Assembly (NCBI GenBank): GCA_900553415.1
Contig: USDH01000005.1
Span: forward strand, 1-26,178
Length of the DNA stretch: 26,178 nucleotides
Origin: an uncultured Collinsella sp.
GTDB taxonomy: Bacteria > Actinomycetota > Coriobacteriia > Coriobacteriales > Coriobacteriaceae
Direction of reading: 5' to 3'
A model generated the notes under the pieces. It was not told the DNA's origin. It did not search any database and saw only the letters and a list, made by a program, of their open reading frames with translations. The translations under genes and the position numbers were made by a program. Below are positions 8,828 to 16,292 of this stretch, piece by piece (within the stretch, counting starts at the first letter, position 1; each line of letters starts with the position of its first letter).

Positions 8828-9483
8828 CGGAGGATCCTCACCTTCTTATCGATGTAGTTGCCAATGTGGCTCACCACAAAGGCCGTGCCCAGGTAGCCGA
8901 GCGCCGAGATAAAGAACGCGGCGACGCCGCCGAGCGAGCGCGTGTTGATATAGCTCACCACGCCGGTGAGCTCCTGCGGTTTAAGCGGCACCTGACTGCC
9001 GAGCGCGGTGGTGAGCATGACGGCGATAAAGAGGTTGGTCATGGGCAGCACGCTCGAGCGCAGTGCCTGCGGAATCACGATCTTGGCGAGGATACGGCTG
9101 AAGCTCATGCCCAGCGAGCGGGCGGCTTCCACCTGACCGACACCGACGGTGTTGATGCCGCTCATAAAGTTCTCGGAGCCAAAGGCAGAACCCAAGAGCA
9201 CTGTGGCGACGATAACGCAGGTGCGGTAGGGCAGGACGACCTTGAGCGGCGGCAGCGCATAGACGACGATAATGAGCAGCGCGATGCCGGGGATGTTACG
9301 GAAGACCTGGACATACAGGTCGCCAAAGACGCGCAGCGGCTTGAGCGGCGACACGCGCATCACGGTGACGGCGACGGCCAGCACCATGGCGATGGCAAAC
9401 GACTCAAGCGTCATGCCCCAGGTTGCTAGCAGCGCGTCGATATAGTTCTGGCCATAGAGCGACCAGAGCTCGGAGAGACTCAT
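8824..9483 (-). CDS. Amino-acid ABC transporter permease (first)
   Basis: A 219-residue membrane subunit of a polar amino-acid importer with about five hydrophobic segments. The EAA loop reads EAARSLGMSFSRILAKIVIP and should dock on the ATPase. A very good AGGAGG site precedes ATG 9483. It forms a heterodimer with the product of the overlapping downstream gene. A hairpin between the lipoprotein gene and this gene (9508-9533) probably lowers expression of the membrane subunits relative to the binding protein. Confidence 0.93.
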   Translation of the reverse strand: MSLSELWSLYGQNYIDALLATWGMTLESFAIAMVLAVAVTVMRVSPLKPLRVFGDLYVQVFRNIPGIALLIIVVYALPPLKVVLPYRTCVIVATVLLGSAFGSENFMSGINTVGVGQVEAARSLGMSFSRILAKIVIPQALRSSVLPMTNLFIAVMLTTALGSQVPLKPQELTGVVSYINTRSLGGVAAFFISALGYLGTAFVVSHIGNYIDKKVRILR

Positions 9484-9507
9484 GCGGACCTCCTGCCGAT
9501 AAGGAAA

Positions 9508-9533
9508 GGGGCTCCCGTGTGTACGGAAGCCCC
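9508..9533 (-). terminator. Intra-operon attenuating hairpin after the binding-protein gene
   Basis: GGGGCTCCCGT (9508-9518) pairs with ACGGAAGCCCC (9523-9533) with one mismatch and a GTGT loop. On the minus strand it is followed by TTTCCTT. Partial terminators at this position are common in importer operons. Confidence 0.6.
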
Positions 9534-9621
9534 GACAACTCAGTGAGGAAACAGTTTAGCGCAATAAAGCGCACCGTGCGTTTCCATATGGTTTCGTTGC
9601 GGCCGTTACTAGGCGCGTTGC

Positions 9622-10617
9622 CTAGGCGCCGATCTCGGGCAGCTCGGGAACATTGGTGTCGCCCGTGCGGTCGCCGATGCAGATCTGCCACAGCTCGGTC
9701 CAGGTGCCGTCGTCCTCGATCTTCTTAAGGAAGTCGTTGACAAAGGCGACGCCGTCGGAATCGAGCGGCAGGCCGATGCCATAGGGCTCCTTGCTGCCGA
9801 AGGGCTTGCCGGCGATCTTGTACTTACCGGGCTCGCGGACCAGGGCGCTCTGCTGCATGTTGTTGTCGATGACGTAGGCGTCAACGCGGCCCTGCTGGAG
9901 TGCCTGGCGGGCCTCCTCGTCGGTCTTGAACTCCTGCTGGCTGGCCTTGGGAGCGAACTCCTCCAGGATGGCGGGGCCGTTGGAGCCGGACTGGACGGCG
10001 ACGTTCTTGTCGGCCAGGTCGTCGACGCTCTTGATGTCGTCGTTATCGGCGAGTACCAGGATGGCCTGCTGCGTGTAGTAATAGGGACCGGCAAAGGAGA
10101 CGAGCTTCTTGCGCTCGTCGGTGATGGTGTAGGTGGCAAAGACGGCGTCGACCTGGCCGTTCTGCAGGACGGACTCGCGCGTGTCCGAGGTCACCTGGGT
10201 GATCTCGACCTTGTTCTCGCCCAGAATGTAGTTGGACAGAAGCTGTGCGATACCGGCGTCGAAGCCGCGGGTCTGACCGTCCTTCTCGTTGAGGAGGGAG
10301 AAGAGCGTGGAGGTCTGAACGCCACCGATCTTAAAGACGCCGGCGTCCTTGACGGCCGTGGCCCAGGTGCTGGCGGCGATGACATCGTCATCGGCCTTGG
10401 GGCCGTTGTCGACGAGCTTGTCGAATGCCTTAGCGTCGAGCGTGGTGGATGCCTCGGTATCCTTGGAGTTCTTGGAGGAGCCGGCGGCGGAACCCTTGTC
10501 GGCCTCGGCGCTGGTGTCAGAGCAGCCGGCAAGACCAAGGCCGGCGACGGTTGCGAAGGTGGCGGCAACGAAGCCGCGGCGGTCGAGAACGACCTGCTGG
10601 GAGAGGTTCTTGCTCAT
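9622..10617 (-). CDS. Amino-acid ABC transporter substrate-binding lipoprotein
   Basis: A 331-residue family 3 extracellular solute-binding protein. The signal peptide has twin arginines (R13, R14 in LDRRGFVA) and a lipobox LAGC, so C32 would be lipidated after Tat-type export. A low-complexity Ser/Lys/Asp linker leads to the binding domain. Typical periplasmic-binding features include RGFDAGIAQLL, TQVTSDTRESVLQNGQVDAVFATYTIT, and FAGPYYYTQQAILV, all characteristic of glutamate/glutamine-type binders (GluB/GlnH). It is the first gene of the operon. The start is supported by GAAAGGTG upstream and a clear promoter. The substrate is most likely a polar amino acid, probably glutamate or glutamine. 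Confidence 0.93.
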   Translation of the reverse strand: MSKNLSQQVVLDRRGFVAATFATVAGLGLAGCSDTSAEADKGSAAGSSKNSKDTEASTTLDAKAFDKLVDNGPKADDDVIAASTWATAVKDAGVFKIGGVQTSTLFSLLNEKDGQTRGFDAGIAQLLSNYILGENKVEITQVTSDTRESVLQNGQVDAVFATYTITDERKKLVSFAGPYYYTQQAILVLADNDDIKSVDDLADKNVAVQSGSNGPAILEEFAPKASQQEFKTDEEARQALQQGRVDAYVIDNNMQQSALVREPGKYKIAGKPFGSKEPYGIGLPLDSDGVAFVNDFLKKIEDDGTWTELWQICIGDRTGDTNVPELPEIGA

Positions 10618-10660
10618 GGTAGAACACCTTTCTCAATAAAATCCCTAGCGGTTGAGTAGA

Positions 10661-10690
10661 GTTATACCCTATCCCGCTCAAACGGGTCAA
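10661..10690 (-). promoter_or_regulatory. Sigma-A-type promoter of the amino-acid ABC operon
   Basis: On the minus strand TTGACC (10690-10685) and TATAAC (10666-10661) are separated by 18 bp, giving a leader of roughly 37 nt before ATG 10617. A small CCCG...CGGG inverted repeat lies in the spacer. Confidence 0.75.
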
Positions 10691-10737
10691 CACGAAATAA
10701 CTCAGAAACATACTTGCCTTATGGGTAATTCTAGCTA

Positions 10738-10773
10738 CCAAAAAGGGACAGGTTTATTTTGGCAGGTTTTATC
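10738..10773. repeat. Dispersed hairpin repeat, copy 2
   Basis: 36 nt identical to 762-797, including the GGGACAGG core. Only the inner CCAAAA/TTTTGG arm pairs here; the outer stem has decayed. It lies in a gene-free region of about 500 bp. Confidence 0.75.
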
Positions 10774-10860
10774 TGGGCAAATGTCAGTTGTTGCAGCTGA
10801 GACGCCGCCTTGTGGGTGGCGCGGTCGCTCATGGTGGTCGTTATATAAGTAAGGAGATCG

Positions 10861-10901
10861 AAAACCACCACAAAGGGGACAGGCACCTTTGTGGTGGTTT
10901 T
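10861..10901. repeat. Dispersed hairpin, GGGGACAGGCACC loop type
   Basis: Perfect 16-bp arms (10861-10876 and 10886-10901) surround a 9-nt loop. GGGACAGG straddles the arm and loop as in the 762 and 10738 copies, but the outer arm sequence differs. Confidence 0.7.
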
Positions 10902-10930
10902 GACCGATGCAGCGGCATGCCTTGCTGTTT

Positions 10931-11071
10931 TGTCTCGATCTGTAACAGTTAGACGGCCAAAAGGTCTCTATCTGTTACAGATTGAGACAAAGGCCAGGGA
11001 CTAAGACGTCTTATCTAGATCTGTAACAGTTAGACGGGAATTCGGGCCATAGATGTTACAGATCGAGATAA
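10931..11071. repeat. Tandem pair of long hairpins
   Basis: Hairpin A pairs 10931-10948 with 10972-10989 (18 bp, one G-U). Hairpin B pairs 11011-11028 with 11054-11071 (18 bp, one mismatch). An identical 20-mer occurs at 10937-10956 and 11018-11037, so the two are diverged copies at an 81-bp period. The arms differ outside that core but stay self-complementary, which suggests selection on structure. Confidence 0.75.
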
Positions 11072-11086
11072 TCGCGCCGCGAAAAT

Positions 11087-11126
11087 AAAAACCTCCGCAG
11101 GGATGCTTCCCTTGCGGAGGTTTTTT
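11087..11126 (-). terminator. Terminator of the DXS-like gene
   Basis: AAAACCTCCGCA and TGCGGAGGTTTT form the main stem, with a GGGA/TCCC inner part and a bulge. On the minus strand it directly follows the TAA stop and ends in a T-run (TTTTTATTTT). Confidence 0.85.
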
Positions 11127-12906
11127 ACTCGTTGAGTAGTCTCACGGCTTCGGCGGCCATGTTCTCGACCGTCATGCCGTTCTGCGCGAGCAGTTCGTTG
11201 GGGTCGTAGCGGTCGGGGAAGCCCTTGGCGATGCCAAAGGTGCGCGTGCGCAGCGGCGTGCAGGCCAGATAACATGCCACGCGCTCGCCCCAGCCACCGT
11301 CCAAGATGCCGTCCTCGAGGGTGACGACAACGCGATGCTCAGCGGCAAGACTGTCGAGGAACTCGCGGTCAAGCTCGGTTGCAAAGCGCGGGTTGACGAG
11401 CGTCGCCTCGATACCGTACTCGGCAGCCAAGCGGTTTGCCACGCGCTCGCCCAGCTCAAAGAAATCGCCAAGCGCGAGCACGGCCACGTCGCGACCCTGA
11501 CGCACCACGTTGTAGCGAACGGCGCTGTAGTCGGTGTCTTCGGCGGGCGCAAGATCGGGGCGGCTTACCAAGCCAATGCCCGGCACGCGAATCGCCACGG
11601 GATGCTCGCGGTGGTCGAGCGACCAGCTCAGCATGGATAGGTATTCCTCCATGCAGGAAGGCGCCAGGTAACGCATATTGGGGAGAGCGCCCAGCATAGA
11701 AATATCAAAGAACGAGAGGTGCGTCTCGGACGTGGTGCCAAAGATCGACGCGCCAAACACTAGAATGGTTGCGGGGGCGTCGTTGAGGCACAGGTCGTGC
11801 CACAGTTCGTCGTAGGCGCGCTGCAAAAACGTGCCGTACACACCAAAGACTGGCTTGGCGCCCGAGCGTGCAAGCGCGGTGGCAAAGGTCACAGCGTGCT
11901 CCTCGGCAATGCCCACATCGACGAACTGTTTGCCGGCGGCAGCCCGAAGCTCGGGTGTAAAGCCCATGATGTAGGGCGTGGCGGCCGTGATGCCCACGAC
12001 CTGCGGATCGCGCTTGATGGCGGCGCTGAGCGCCTCGCCCGTAATGTCGGCATAGGTGCGCGGCGCAGGCTCGCTCGGATGGCCCGGGCAGAGCTTGCGT
12101 CCAGTTGCCATGTCAAACGGACCCACGTGATGCCAGCGTTCGGGGTCACTTTGCGCCGGCTCAAAACCCTTGCCCTTGGCGGTGGAGACGTGCAGCACGA
12201 GGGGATGATCGATATTGCGCAGTTCCTGCAGCGCGTCGACGAGGGCCAACACGTCGTTACCAGCGTCCAGATAGCGGTAGTCGAGCCCCATCGCGCGGAA
12301 AACGTTGCGCTCACAGGTGCCGTTGCTGGCGCGCAGCTCGGCCAGATTGCGATAGAGGCCACCGTGGTTCTCGGCGATGGACTGGTCGTTATCGTTGACG
12401 ATGATGATCAGGTTGCTATCGAGTTCGGCGGCATTGTTAAAGCCCTCAAACGCCAGGCCGCCCGAAAGCGAGCCGTCGCCAATGATGGTGATGACATTGT
12501 ACGCATCGCCTGCCAGGTCACGAGCGTGCGCCAGGCCGCAGCCCAGGCTCACAGACGTGGAGGTGTGGCCCATGGCGAACAGGTCGTGCTCGGACTCGTC
12601 GGGATTGGCAAAGCCAGAAGCCTCACCATAACGCTCCGGATCGATATAAGTGTACGCGCGCCCAGTCAGCGCCTTGTGGGCGTAGGTCTGGTGCGAAACA
12701 TCAAAGACAATCTTGTCGATGGGGGAGTTAAACACGCGATGAAGCGCAACCGTGAGCTCAACGACGCCCAGGTTGGGGGCAACGTGCCCGCCGACGGCGG
12801 CGGAGCTTTCGAGGATTGCCTGACGGATCTCGCCGCAGAGCAGCGGAAGCTCGGCGCGGTCGAGAGCCTTGACGTCCTCGGGCGTTGTCGTTTGCGTAAG
12901 CAGCAT
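11125..12906 (-). CDS. dxs: 1-deoxy-D-xylulose-5-phosphate synthase-like protein (divergent)
   Basis: A 593-residue thiamine-diphosphate enzyme with transketolase-type N, middle and C domains. DXS condenses pyruvate with glyceraldehyde-3-phosphate in the MEP isoprenoid pathway. Thiamine-binding GDGSLSGG (143-150) with a later NDND, the catalytic Glu in GIAEEHAVT (E335), and TFLQRAYDE are clear. But it is shorter than typical DXS (about 620-640) and lacks the long linker after the thiamine motif. YIGPIDGH is replaced by YRYLDAGND. The DRAG...THQG region reads FGAS...ETHLS (384-398), so the Arg expected to bind glyceraldehyde-3-phosphate is Gly385. The gene symbol is therefore tentative. An in-frame stop just upstream fixes the start at ATG 12906, with GGAG 12 nt before. 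Confidence 0.8.
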   Translation of the reverse strand: MLLTQTTTPEDVKALDRAELPLLCGEIRQAILESSAAVGGHVAPNLGVVELTVALHRVFNSPIDKIVFDVSHQTYAHKALTGRAYTYIDPERYGEASGFANPDESEHDLFAMGHTSTSVSLGCGLAHARDLAGDAYNVITIIGDGSLSGGLAFEGFNNAAELDSNLIIIVNDNDQSIAENHGGLYRNLAELRASNGTCERNVFRAMGLDYRYLDAGNDVLALVDALQELRNIDHPLVLHVSTAKGKGFEPAQSDPERWHHVGPFDMATGRKLCPGHPSEPAPRTYADITGEALSAAIKRDPQVVGITAATPYIMGFTPELRAAAGKQFVDVGIAEEHAVTFATALARSGAKPVFGVYGTFLQRAYDELWHDLCLNDAPATILVFGASIFGTTSETHLSFFDISMLGALPNMRYLAPSCMEEYLSMLSWSLDHREHPVAIRVPGIGLVSRPDLAPAEDTDYSAVRYNVVRQGRDVAVLALGDFFELGERVANRLAAEYGIEATLVNPRFATELDREFLDSLAAEHRVVVTLEDGILDGGWGERVACYLACTPLRTRTFGIAKGFPDRYDPNELLAQNGMTVENMAAEAVRLLNE

Positions 12907-12922
12907 CGTTGTGGGTTACTCC

Positions 12923-13579
12923 ATGCGAATCGTGCGCCGGCACTCCCTCGGCCGGCACAATTGCACAAGACAGTCTCGCACATTTTGGCGTTTGATATGT
13001 GACGGCGGCGCGGTAATTCGCCAACTGGTGGGGCAAAACGTTTTGTCCGATGCCATTCGTGCCGAGAAAATCGCGCACGAGGTCGACTTTGCTGCCCGTC
13101 AGCTGGCCCAGGCGGGTCGCTTGGACTTGACGCGCGAGTTTATCCAGCATGGTGACGTGACGGTCTATGCACATGTGACTTCGGTAGCGCGGGCGAGCCT
13201 GTCCTTTGCCGAGCGCTTGGGCCGTGCTGGCATTTCGGTCGACCGTGCCTCGCTGCTGCGCGGAGCCTTGCTGCACGACTACTTTCTCTATGACTGGCAC
13301 GACCCCGACCCGAGCCATCGACTGCACGGATTTCGGCATCCATTTTTTGCCCTGGCGCGTGCGGAGGAAGATTTTGAGCTGACGTCGCGCGAGCGGAATA
13401 TTATCGTGCGCCATATGTTTCCGCTGGTGCCGGTGCCGCCGACGTGTCGTGAGGCATGGATTGTGTGCCTGGCAGATAAATGGTGTGCTCTGCGTGAGAC
13501 GGTCGCCGGCCGCCTGCCGCGCAAGGACGAGGCAGACGATGGCATGAGTAAAGCATCGAGCGAAAAGAGGAGAGGGTAG
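12923..13579 (+). CDS. HD-domain protein (putative phosphohydrolase)
   Basis: A small HD-superfamily protein. Visible metal-ligand candidates, numbered from ATG 12923, are H118-D119 in LLHDYFLYDWH, H139 in FRHPFF, H164 in IVRHMF, and D185 in LADKW. Such proteins hydrolyse phosphate esters or nucleotides; the substrate is unknown. The start is uncertain. The first roughly 35 residues from ATG 12923 are Arg/Cys-rich and unlike the rest, and no good ribosome binding site is visible. TTG 12992 or GTG 13028 are alternatives. Its stop is 3 nt before the GTG of the CmpB-like membrane protein gene, so the two are cotranscribed. It is divergent from the DXS-like gene. Confidence 0.75.
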   Translation: MRIVRRHSLGRHNCTRQSRTFWRLICDGGAVIRQLVGQNVLSDAIRAEKIAHEVDFAARQLAQAGRLDLTREFIQHGDVTVYAHVTSVARASLSFAERLGRAGISVDRASLLRGALLHDYFLYDWHDPDPSHRLHGFRHPFFALARAEEDFELTSRERNIIVRHMFPLVPVPPTCREAWIVCLADKWCALRETVAGRLPRKDEADDGMSKASSEKRRG

Positions 13580-13582
13580 ACG

Positions 13583-14602
13583 GTGGGGACCGCGATCGAC
13601 ATGGCATTTGACGGCGCAACGCTTGCCGCCTGCCCACTCTCGGCACTGGTGCTCTCGTTTGCCTTTTACGGGTTTTGCGGCTGGGCATGGGAGTCGACAG
13701 TCTGCGCCATGCTCAACCACGGACGATTTGCCAACAGTGGCTTTTTGCTGGGGCCGTGCTGCCCCATCTATGGCGCGGGCGGCATTGCCTGCTGGCTGCT
13801 GTTGCGCGGGATTCCGGATGCCTCCAGCCAGTTTGTCGCTGCAGCGCTCGTATGCAGCGTGATTGAGTACAGCGTGGGCGTGCTGTTGGAAAAAACAACT
13901 GGCGCTCGCTTTTGGGATTACTCGCACTTGCCGTTTAACTTGCACGGACGCATCTGTCTGTACTGGGCCTGCGCGTTTGGCTTGGGTGCGCTGTGCATTT
14001 GCCGTTTAGTGGAGCCGGCATTGCTGGGCCTGCTCGGCCATCTGCCGGTGCTGATTGTGCGGCTGTCCGCCTTTATCGTCGCGGTCGCAATGATGATCGA
14101 CGCGGCGTGCTCGTTGGCGAGCTGGCAGCGTCTGTCCGATCAGCTGGAGCGCGTCCGGGCCGACCTTGCGGACCGCATCAACGAGTCGCTTGCCGATGCG
14201 TCCGACTCTATGCTCGAACGTATTCCCGATTCGGCGATCGACTCGGTGGCGCAGACGCATATCCGCAGCCGTGCCGTTAACGCGTGGCTGGCCGAGCTGG
14301 GTGACGCGGCGCTCGATGCCCTGCGCGAGAAGGCTTCGATGCCGACGTTTATCTCGGACGGTGCCCGCGGTCTGGCGCTTGCCGCCCGCCGTGTGGCCGA
14401 TGCCGCGCCGAGCGTGCCACGTCCGTCGCTCAGTCGCCGCCTTGCCGGCAAGCGCATGAGCCGTCCGGTGCCGAGCGTGTCACTCAGCCGTCGCGACCTG
14501 CGCTTCTTCAATGCCTTCCCGCGCTTGCGTATCAACCGCTATGAGGGCATCATCCGAGCTACCAATCTCCGCGACCGAGCCCGCGAACTGTTCCGGCGCT
14601 AG
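13583..14602 (+). CDS. Putative ABC transporter permease, CmpB-like membrane protein (PF06541 type)
   Basis: A 339-residue membrane protein. The N-terminal half has several hydrophobic segments and the family landmarks WES (36-38), NSGFLLGPCCPIYG (51-64), and FNLHGRICLYW. The C-terminal ~150 residues are soluble, charged and Ser/Arg-rich, without a known domain. The name comes from the family, where no transport function is firmly established. The start is GTG 13583, supported by GGAGAGGG about 6 nt upstream and 3-nt spacing from the HD-domain gene. HD-domain proteins and CmpB-like proteins being neighbours suggests a shared membrane-linked function, which is inference. Confidence 0.82.
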   Translation: MGTAIDMAFDGATLAACPLSALVLSFAFYGFCGWAWESTVCAMLNHGRFANSGFLLGPCCPIYGAGGIACWLLLRGIPDASSQFVAAALVCSVIEYSVGVLLEKTTGARFWDYSHLPFNLHGRICLYWACAFGLGALCICRLVEPALLGLLGHLPVLIVRLSAFIVAVAMMIDAACSLASWQRLSDQLERVRADLADRINESLADASDSMLERIPDSAIDSVAQTHIRSRAVNAWLAELGDAALDALREKASMPTFISDGARGLALAARRVADAAPSVPRPSLSRRLAGKRMSRPVPSVSLSRRDLRFFNAFPRLRINRYEGIIRATNLRDRARELFRR

Positions 14603-14649
14603 CCGGGACGGGTGCGTTCACGGCCCCCTTGCTCGCGTATTTCCCGTTC

Positions 14650-14698
14650 GTTTCGCGCCCGTTGCTGCGCCGTTTCCAAGATTGCGGCACCGTTTCCA
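14650..14698 (+). promoter_or_regulatory. Phased GTTTC repeats upstream of amt
   Basis: GTTTC occurs at 14650, 14672 and 14692; the last two are part of an identical CCGTTTCCA repeated at 20-bp spacing (14670-14678, 14690-14698). Spacing near two helical turns suits a DNA-binding regulator of ammonium uptake. GTTTC/GAAAC is also one half of actinobacterial GlnR boxes, but the other half (GTnAC) is not seen. The rest of the 198-bp gap has no gene. Confidence 0.3.
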
Positions 14699-14800
14699 TT
14701 CGACAACGCAGCGTTTAACAACGCCGTATCTGGTCTACACCAGTTGCCCCTCGGCCGCATTATGGGCGCCGACAACGTCCATGCGACCAAGGGGGAGCGA

Positions 14801-16078
14801 ATGTACGATACGGGATCGACAACGTTTATGCTCATCTGCACCATGCTCGTGTTTTTAATGACACCGGGTCTGGCGTTTTTCTATGGTGGCCTGTCCAGGC
14901 GCAAAAATGTCATCAACACCATGCTCATGTGCTTTGGCGCCATTGGCCTGGTAGGTGTGCTATGGATTGTTGCCGGCTGGTCGCTGGCCTACGGTGGCGA
15001 CGGTTCCAGCCCGTTTATTGGCGGCTTTGACCAGCTTCTGTGCCTGCCGGTGCTCAACCAGGTGCTGCAGGCGGCCGAGGGCAATGCTGCGGACGGTGCC
15101 GTCTACCCTCAGATTATCAACATCGCCTTCCAGATGGCGTTTGCCATGATCACTGCTGCTATCGTTACGGGCAGCCTGGCCGGCCGCGTTAAGTTTGGCG
15201 CCATGACGGCTTTCCTGGGCATTTGGCTGCTCGTGGTCTTTGCGCCGCTCGCCCACATGGTCTGGGGTGGCGAGGGCTCCTTTATCGGCGACATCATCGG
15301 CGCGCTCGACTTTGCCGGCGGCGACGTGGTGCACATTTCGTCTGGTCTTACCGGCCTGATCCTCTGCTTAATGCTCGGCCGTCGTCGCGGTTTTGGCATG
15401 GTGAGCTACCGTCCGCATAACGTCCCGTTTGTGGCGCTGGGAGCCGGCCTGCTTTGGTTTGGTTGGTTTGGCTTTAACGGCGGCAGCGAGTTCAAGGCCG
15501 ATGCCGTGGCCGCGCTCGCCATCCTCAACACCGTGACGGCCAGTGCGGCGGGCATGGTCTCGTGGCTTGCCGTCGAGCGCGTGCACACCGGTCGCCCCAC
15601 GCTGGTGGGCGCTAGCACCGGTCTGGTCGCGGGCCTCGTGGTGGTCACGCCGGGCGCGGGTTTTGTCGAGCCGTGGGCGGCTCTGGTCATGGGCCTGATC
15701 GTATCGCCCGTCTGCTACCTGGCTATCAGTCATCTCAAGACCAAGTTTGGCTACGACGACGCGCTCGACGCGTTCGGCTGCCACGGCATTGGCGGCATCC
15801 TGGGCGGCGTGCTCACGGGCCTGTTCTGCGTGCCGGAGCTTTCGTGGACCGGTAAGGGCGGCCTGTTCTACACGGGCGACGTGTCGCTGCTCATCTCGCA
15901 GGTCCTGGGCATTGTGGTGACGGTCGCCATTGTGTTGGTGCTCGACTTGGTGATTACCGCGGTGGTCAAGGCGCTGTTCCACGGTAGCCTGCGTGTGGAC
16001 GAGGCCGACGAGGCGCTGGGCTTGGATGCGAGTCAGCACGGCGAGAGCGCCTACCCTTCGTTCTCCGGACTCGATTAG
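14801..16078 (+). CDS. amt: Ammonium transporter
   Basis: A 425-residue integral membrane protein of the Amt/MEP/Rh family, conducting ammonia or ammonium across the cytoplasmic membrane. LMTPGLAFFYGGLSRRKN is the typical first-helix motif. The pore histidines H178 (DVVHISSG) and H328 (DAFGCHGIGG) keep the 150-residue spacing of E. coli AmtB. The phenylalanine gate is in MAFAMIT and FGWFGFNGGS. The short cytoplasmic tail ends in YPSFSGLD. ATG 14801 is chosen because it gives the usual N-terminus and has GGGGGAG just upstream. A P-II protein gene 214 nt downstream is the usual partner that plugs the channel. A highly structured element lies between the two. Confidence 0.96.
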   Translation: MYDTGSTTFMLICTMLVFLMTPGLAFFYGGLSRRKNVINTMLMCFGAIGLVGVLWIVAGWSLAYGGDGSSPFIGGFDQLLCLPVLNQVLQAAEGNAADGAVYPQIINIAFQMAFAMITAAIVTGSLAGRVKFGAMTAFLGIWLLVVFAPLAHMVWGGEGSFIGDIIGALDFAGGDVVHISSGLTGLILCLMLGRRRGFGMVSYRPHNVPFVALGAGLLWFGWFGFNGGSEFKADAVAALAILNTVTASAAGMVSWLAVERVHTGRPTLVGASTGLVAGLVVVTPGAGFVEPWAALVMGLIVSPVCYLAISHLKTKFGYDDALDAFGCHGIGGILGGVLTGLFCVPELSWTGKGGLFYTGDVSLLISQVLGIVVTVAIVLVLDLVITAVVKALFHGSLRVDEADEALGLDASQHGESAYPSFSGLD

Positions 16079-16079
16079 C

Positions 16080-16182
16080 AGCTTCCCCAAGCACCGCACC
16101 TCGGCCTTCAATCGTCGTTTGCGTACCTTAAGTACGCGGCACTCCTCTTTCAGGCCGATCTGCGGCACTTGGGAAACCTGCT
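16080..16182. other. 103-nt nested hairpin between amt and the P-II gene
   Basis: Three co-linear helices nest within each other. The outer pairs about 16080-16098 with 16161-16182 (near-perfect, small bulge); the middle pairs TCGGCCT (16101-16107) with AGGCCGA (16152-16158); the inner pairs GCGTAC (16121-16126) with GTACGC (16132-16137) around CTTAA. A second small hairpin, TGGCAC/GTGCCA, follows at 16226-16248. No T-run follows. It might be an RNA regulator of the downstream P-II gene, an mRNA processing signal, or a dispersed palindromic element. Confidence 0.65.
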
Positions 16183-16292
16183 AAGACCTGTTAGTTGCAC
16201 TTATCTGATCTACAAGGTTGGTCTGTGGCACCTGGAAAACCCGTGCCATGTGAGGGACAATTCATTTCTTTTTTTGAAGAGAGGAATTCACT

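Noticed and set aside
10742..11124. Possible small genes in the hairpin-rich gap
   Set aside because: Only short frames without ribosome binding sites; the region is explained by inverted repeats and the terminator of the DXS-like gene.
11797..13002. 401-codon open frame on the plus strand
   Set aside because: Antisense to the DXS-like gene, which carries the thiamine-binding and catalytic motifs. No domain or ribosome binding site is seen.
12758..13945. 395-codon open frame on the minus strand
   Set aside because: It covers the HD-domain and CmpB genes and the start of the DXS-like gene in a wrong frame; low-complexity, basic composition.
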